Source of the DNA: Spirochaetales bacterium
GTDB lineage: Bacteria; Spirochaetota; Spirochaetia; SPDA01
Assembly: GCA_004525155.1 (NCBI GenBank)
Contig: SPDA01000087.1
Coordinates: 1-7,226, forward strand
Direction of reading: 5' to 3'
Length of the DNA stretch: 7,226 bases
The notes under the pieces are model-generated. The model was not told the DNA's origin and did no database searches. It saw only the letters and a list, made by a program, of their open reading frames with translations. Shown in pieces: positions 5,916 to 7,226 of the stretch. A program made the translations under genes and the position numbers. Numbering within the stretch: position 1 is the first letter of the stretch; every line of letters starts with the position of its first letter.

Positions 5916-7226
5916 TTACATTACGACCCGCAGTAATACCTGCAGGGCACCGATCAGGGCACCGAGAATTCCGCCGAATATATTTATCCACTTCAAATGC
6001 TTTTCAATAACGATAAGAAGAAGTTTTTCAACGCTTTCTATTTCCAGGCTGTTTATCCTGTCTACAACAATCTGGTAAATATTGAAACTCTGGATCAGGG
6101 CCGGAACCTTTTCCCGCAGAAGATCCAGAACTTTCCCCGCGATAAAAGTATCGAGCATGTTCTTGCGTTCGTCTCCGAGGTTAAGCAGTTCCCGTAAAGA
6201 TATGCCGAGAAACGGCTCAAACGCGGTCTTGAACATGCCGGAGAAAGCCTGCCCTATCGATTTTCTCGATTCAATTATACCAGAAATCAGTTTTTTGGAT
6301 AACAGTTCGATCAGATCGGAACCGTCTGTACCTGAGACACGGACGATGATTTCCCTGACAGTCGTATATTGACTCTCTCCAAATTTTTTACGGAAGAACT
6401 CCGCGAGGCTTTTGCGTGTTTCCTTTTTGTTGAGAAAGTCAAACAAATTATCGACCAGCACAGGCAGCGCAGACGTCGATTCTGCATTTTTTCCGGACAG
6501 CAGGGCGTTTACAAGGTTCTCGCCCAGCACGGCAGACAGGTTTTTTTTTGTTACCTCATCCTCTCCCGTTTTTTTAACCGAATCGATAATATCATCGACT
6601 ATGGTGGGCATGCTTTCTTCAATTTTCTTATCGAACTTACCGGCGGTTACAAACAGCCTCTGAAGTCCGGACAATCTGTCCACTATGGATTTGACGAGTT
6701 TTCTACCCCGTACTTCAAGATTTTTCCTCGTTTCAGGAAGCTGCATCCACGATAGAAGCGCATTGAGAATGGAAGGATAAAAGGCGTACACGGATGTAAA
6801 ACCGATTTCCCTCAATGTTCCGTCATAAGGGTACGCACCGCCGCGCGTCCGGCTTTCCCGCAGGTTTTCTGTCAGTTCCTCTATGGTCAGGGTAACGAAA
6901 TTCCGTGAATCCTCAGACACAAGCCTTCCGATGAGCCTGTCAATCAGTTTTTCCGGGTCTTCAATTTTATCCGCAACCGCAGAAACGGGAACATCCAAAA
7001 CGCGGGTAATCAGGCTGTTCATCAAGGATGACAGGATAGAACGGAAGGATGCAGAATCGATGAAATCAGACATGATCGCCGATAAAACAGGAAAGAGCCT
7101 GTTTTCGGGTTCCGCGTCCTGATTGTCGAATAACCGGCTTATGGGAGCCGAAACAATATCCTCCGTGAAACGTGAAATCTGAATACGGATGCTGTCGCGA
7201 AAATTTTCCCTGTTCAGACGCTCAGC
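5916..7226 (-). CDS. DUF445 family membrane-associated protein (N-terminus outside window)
   Basis: The frame is open from the right edge to a TAA at 5916-5918, giving 436 visible residues. The in-frame ATG at 7071-7073 is internal, since 51 codons upstream of it are also open. The C-terminus is diagnostic of DUF445: VDRINSLEIESVEKLLLIV, then IEKHLKWINIFGGILG, ending in a glycine-rich hydrophobic helix (about the last 25 residues) that probably spans the membrane. The rest is long, charged, helical sequence with many repeated amphipathic segments, as in other DUF445 proteins. DUF445 proteins usually also carry an N-terminal membrane helix, which would lie beyond the window. Function is unknown for the family; a structural role at the envelope is sometimes suggested. 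It precedes the diguanylate cyclase by 24 bases on the same strand, consistent with an operon. Confidence 0.85.
   Translation of the reverse strand, partial: AERLNRENFRDSIRIQISRFTEDIVSAPISRLFDNQDAEPENRLFPVLSAIMSDFIDSASFRSILSSLMNSLITRVLDVPVSAVADKIEDPEKLIDRLIGRLVSEDSRNFVTLTIEELTENLRESRTRGGAYPYDGTLREIGFTSVYAFYPSILNALLSWMQLPETRKNLEVRGRKLVKSIVDRLSGLQRLFVTAGKFDKKIEESMPTIVDDIIDSVKKTGEDEVTKKNLSAVLGENLVNALLSGKNAESTSALPVLVDNLFDFLNKKETRKSLAEFFRKKFGESQYTTVREIIVRVSGTDGSDLIELLSKKLISGIIESRKSIGQAFSGMFKTAFEPFLGISLRELLNLGDERKNMLDTFIAGKVLDLLREKVPALIQSFNIYQIVVDRINSLEIESVEKLLLIVIEKHLKWINIFGGILGALIGALQVLLRVVM

Noticed and set aside
5421..5936. Plus-strand 171-codon open frame
   Set aside because: It is antisense to the receiver domain and linker of the diguanylate cyclase, whose motifs are unmistakable.

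Overview
The window reads as a moderate-GC bacterial chromosome segment. It is most likely from a spirochaete (Spirochaetales/Treponema-like). That assignment is an inference from remembered similarity of the large metallo-beta-lactamase/cyclic-nucleotide-binding protein to spirochaetal proteins; no taxonomic marker gene is present. No tRNA, rRNA, CRISPR array or mobile element was seen. Nearly all bases are coding.

Layout. (1) At the left edge on the minus strand is the N-terminal 172 residues of a COG2403 / cyclic 2,3-diphosphoglycerate synthetase-like P-loop NTPase, cut by the window. (2) A 123-bp divergent intergenic region carries a plausible promoter for that gene and a very strong ribosome binding site for the plus-strand operon. 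(3) The plus-strand operon has three tightly packed genes: a 721-residue enzyme with a metallo-beta-lactamase (MBL) fold and two cyclic-nucleotide-binding domains, then nicotinamidase (pncA), then nicotinate phosphoribosyltransferase (pncB). (4) Convergent to it, on the minus strand, are a response-regulator-like diguanylate cyclase and, upstream of that, a DUF445 membrane protein that runs off the right edge.

The main discovery is in the first operon gene. An ordinary reading breaks it into a 205-codon ORF ending in TGA at 1255-1257 and a 490-codon ORF starting at ATG 1333. The two are in the same frame with nothing but coding sequence between them. The piece between the TGA and the ATG encodes the first strands of the MBL fold, and the ATG at 1333 has no ribosome binding site. 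The simplest reading is one gene, 640-2805, with the UGA read as selenocysteine at residue 206. A stem-loop with a GG in its apical loop begins two bases after the UGA, where a bacterial SECIS element should be. This would be a selenocysteine-containing MBL-fold cyclic-nucleotide phosphodiesterase-like enzyme, which I do not recall among the commonly listed bacterial selenoprotein families.

How the genes may work together. The MBL/cNBD protein probably hydrolyses cyclic nucleotides (or a related phosphodiester) under control of cyclic nucleotide binding. PncA and PncB convert nicotinamide to nicotinate and then to nicotinate mononucleotide for NAD salvage. Both pnc genes appear to use TTG starts: pncA overlaps the upstream gene and pncB follows pncA by one base, so translational coupling is likely. 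The opposite operon makes c-di-GMP; its receiver domain has Glu where the phosphorylated Asp should be, suggesting it does not depend on a kinase.
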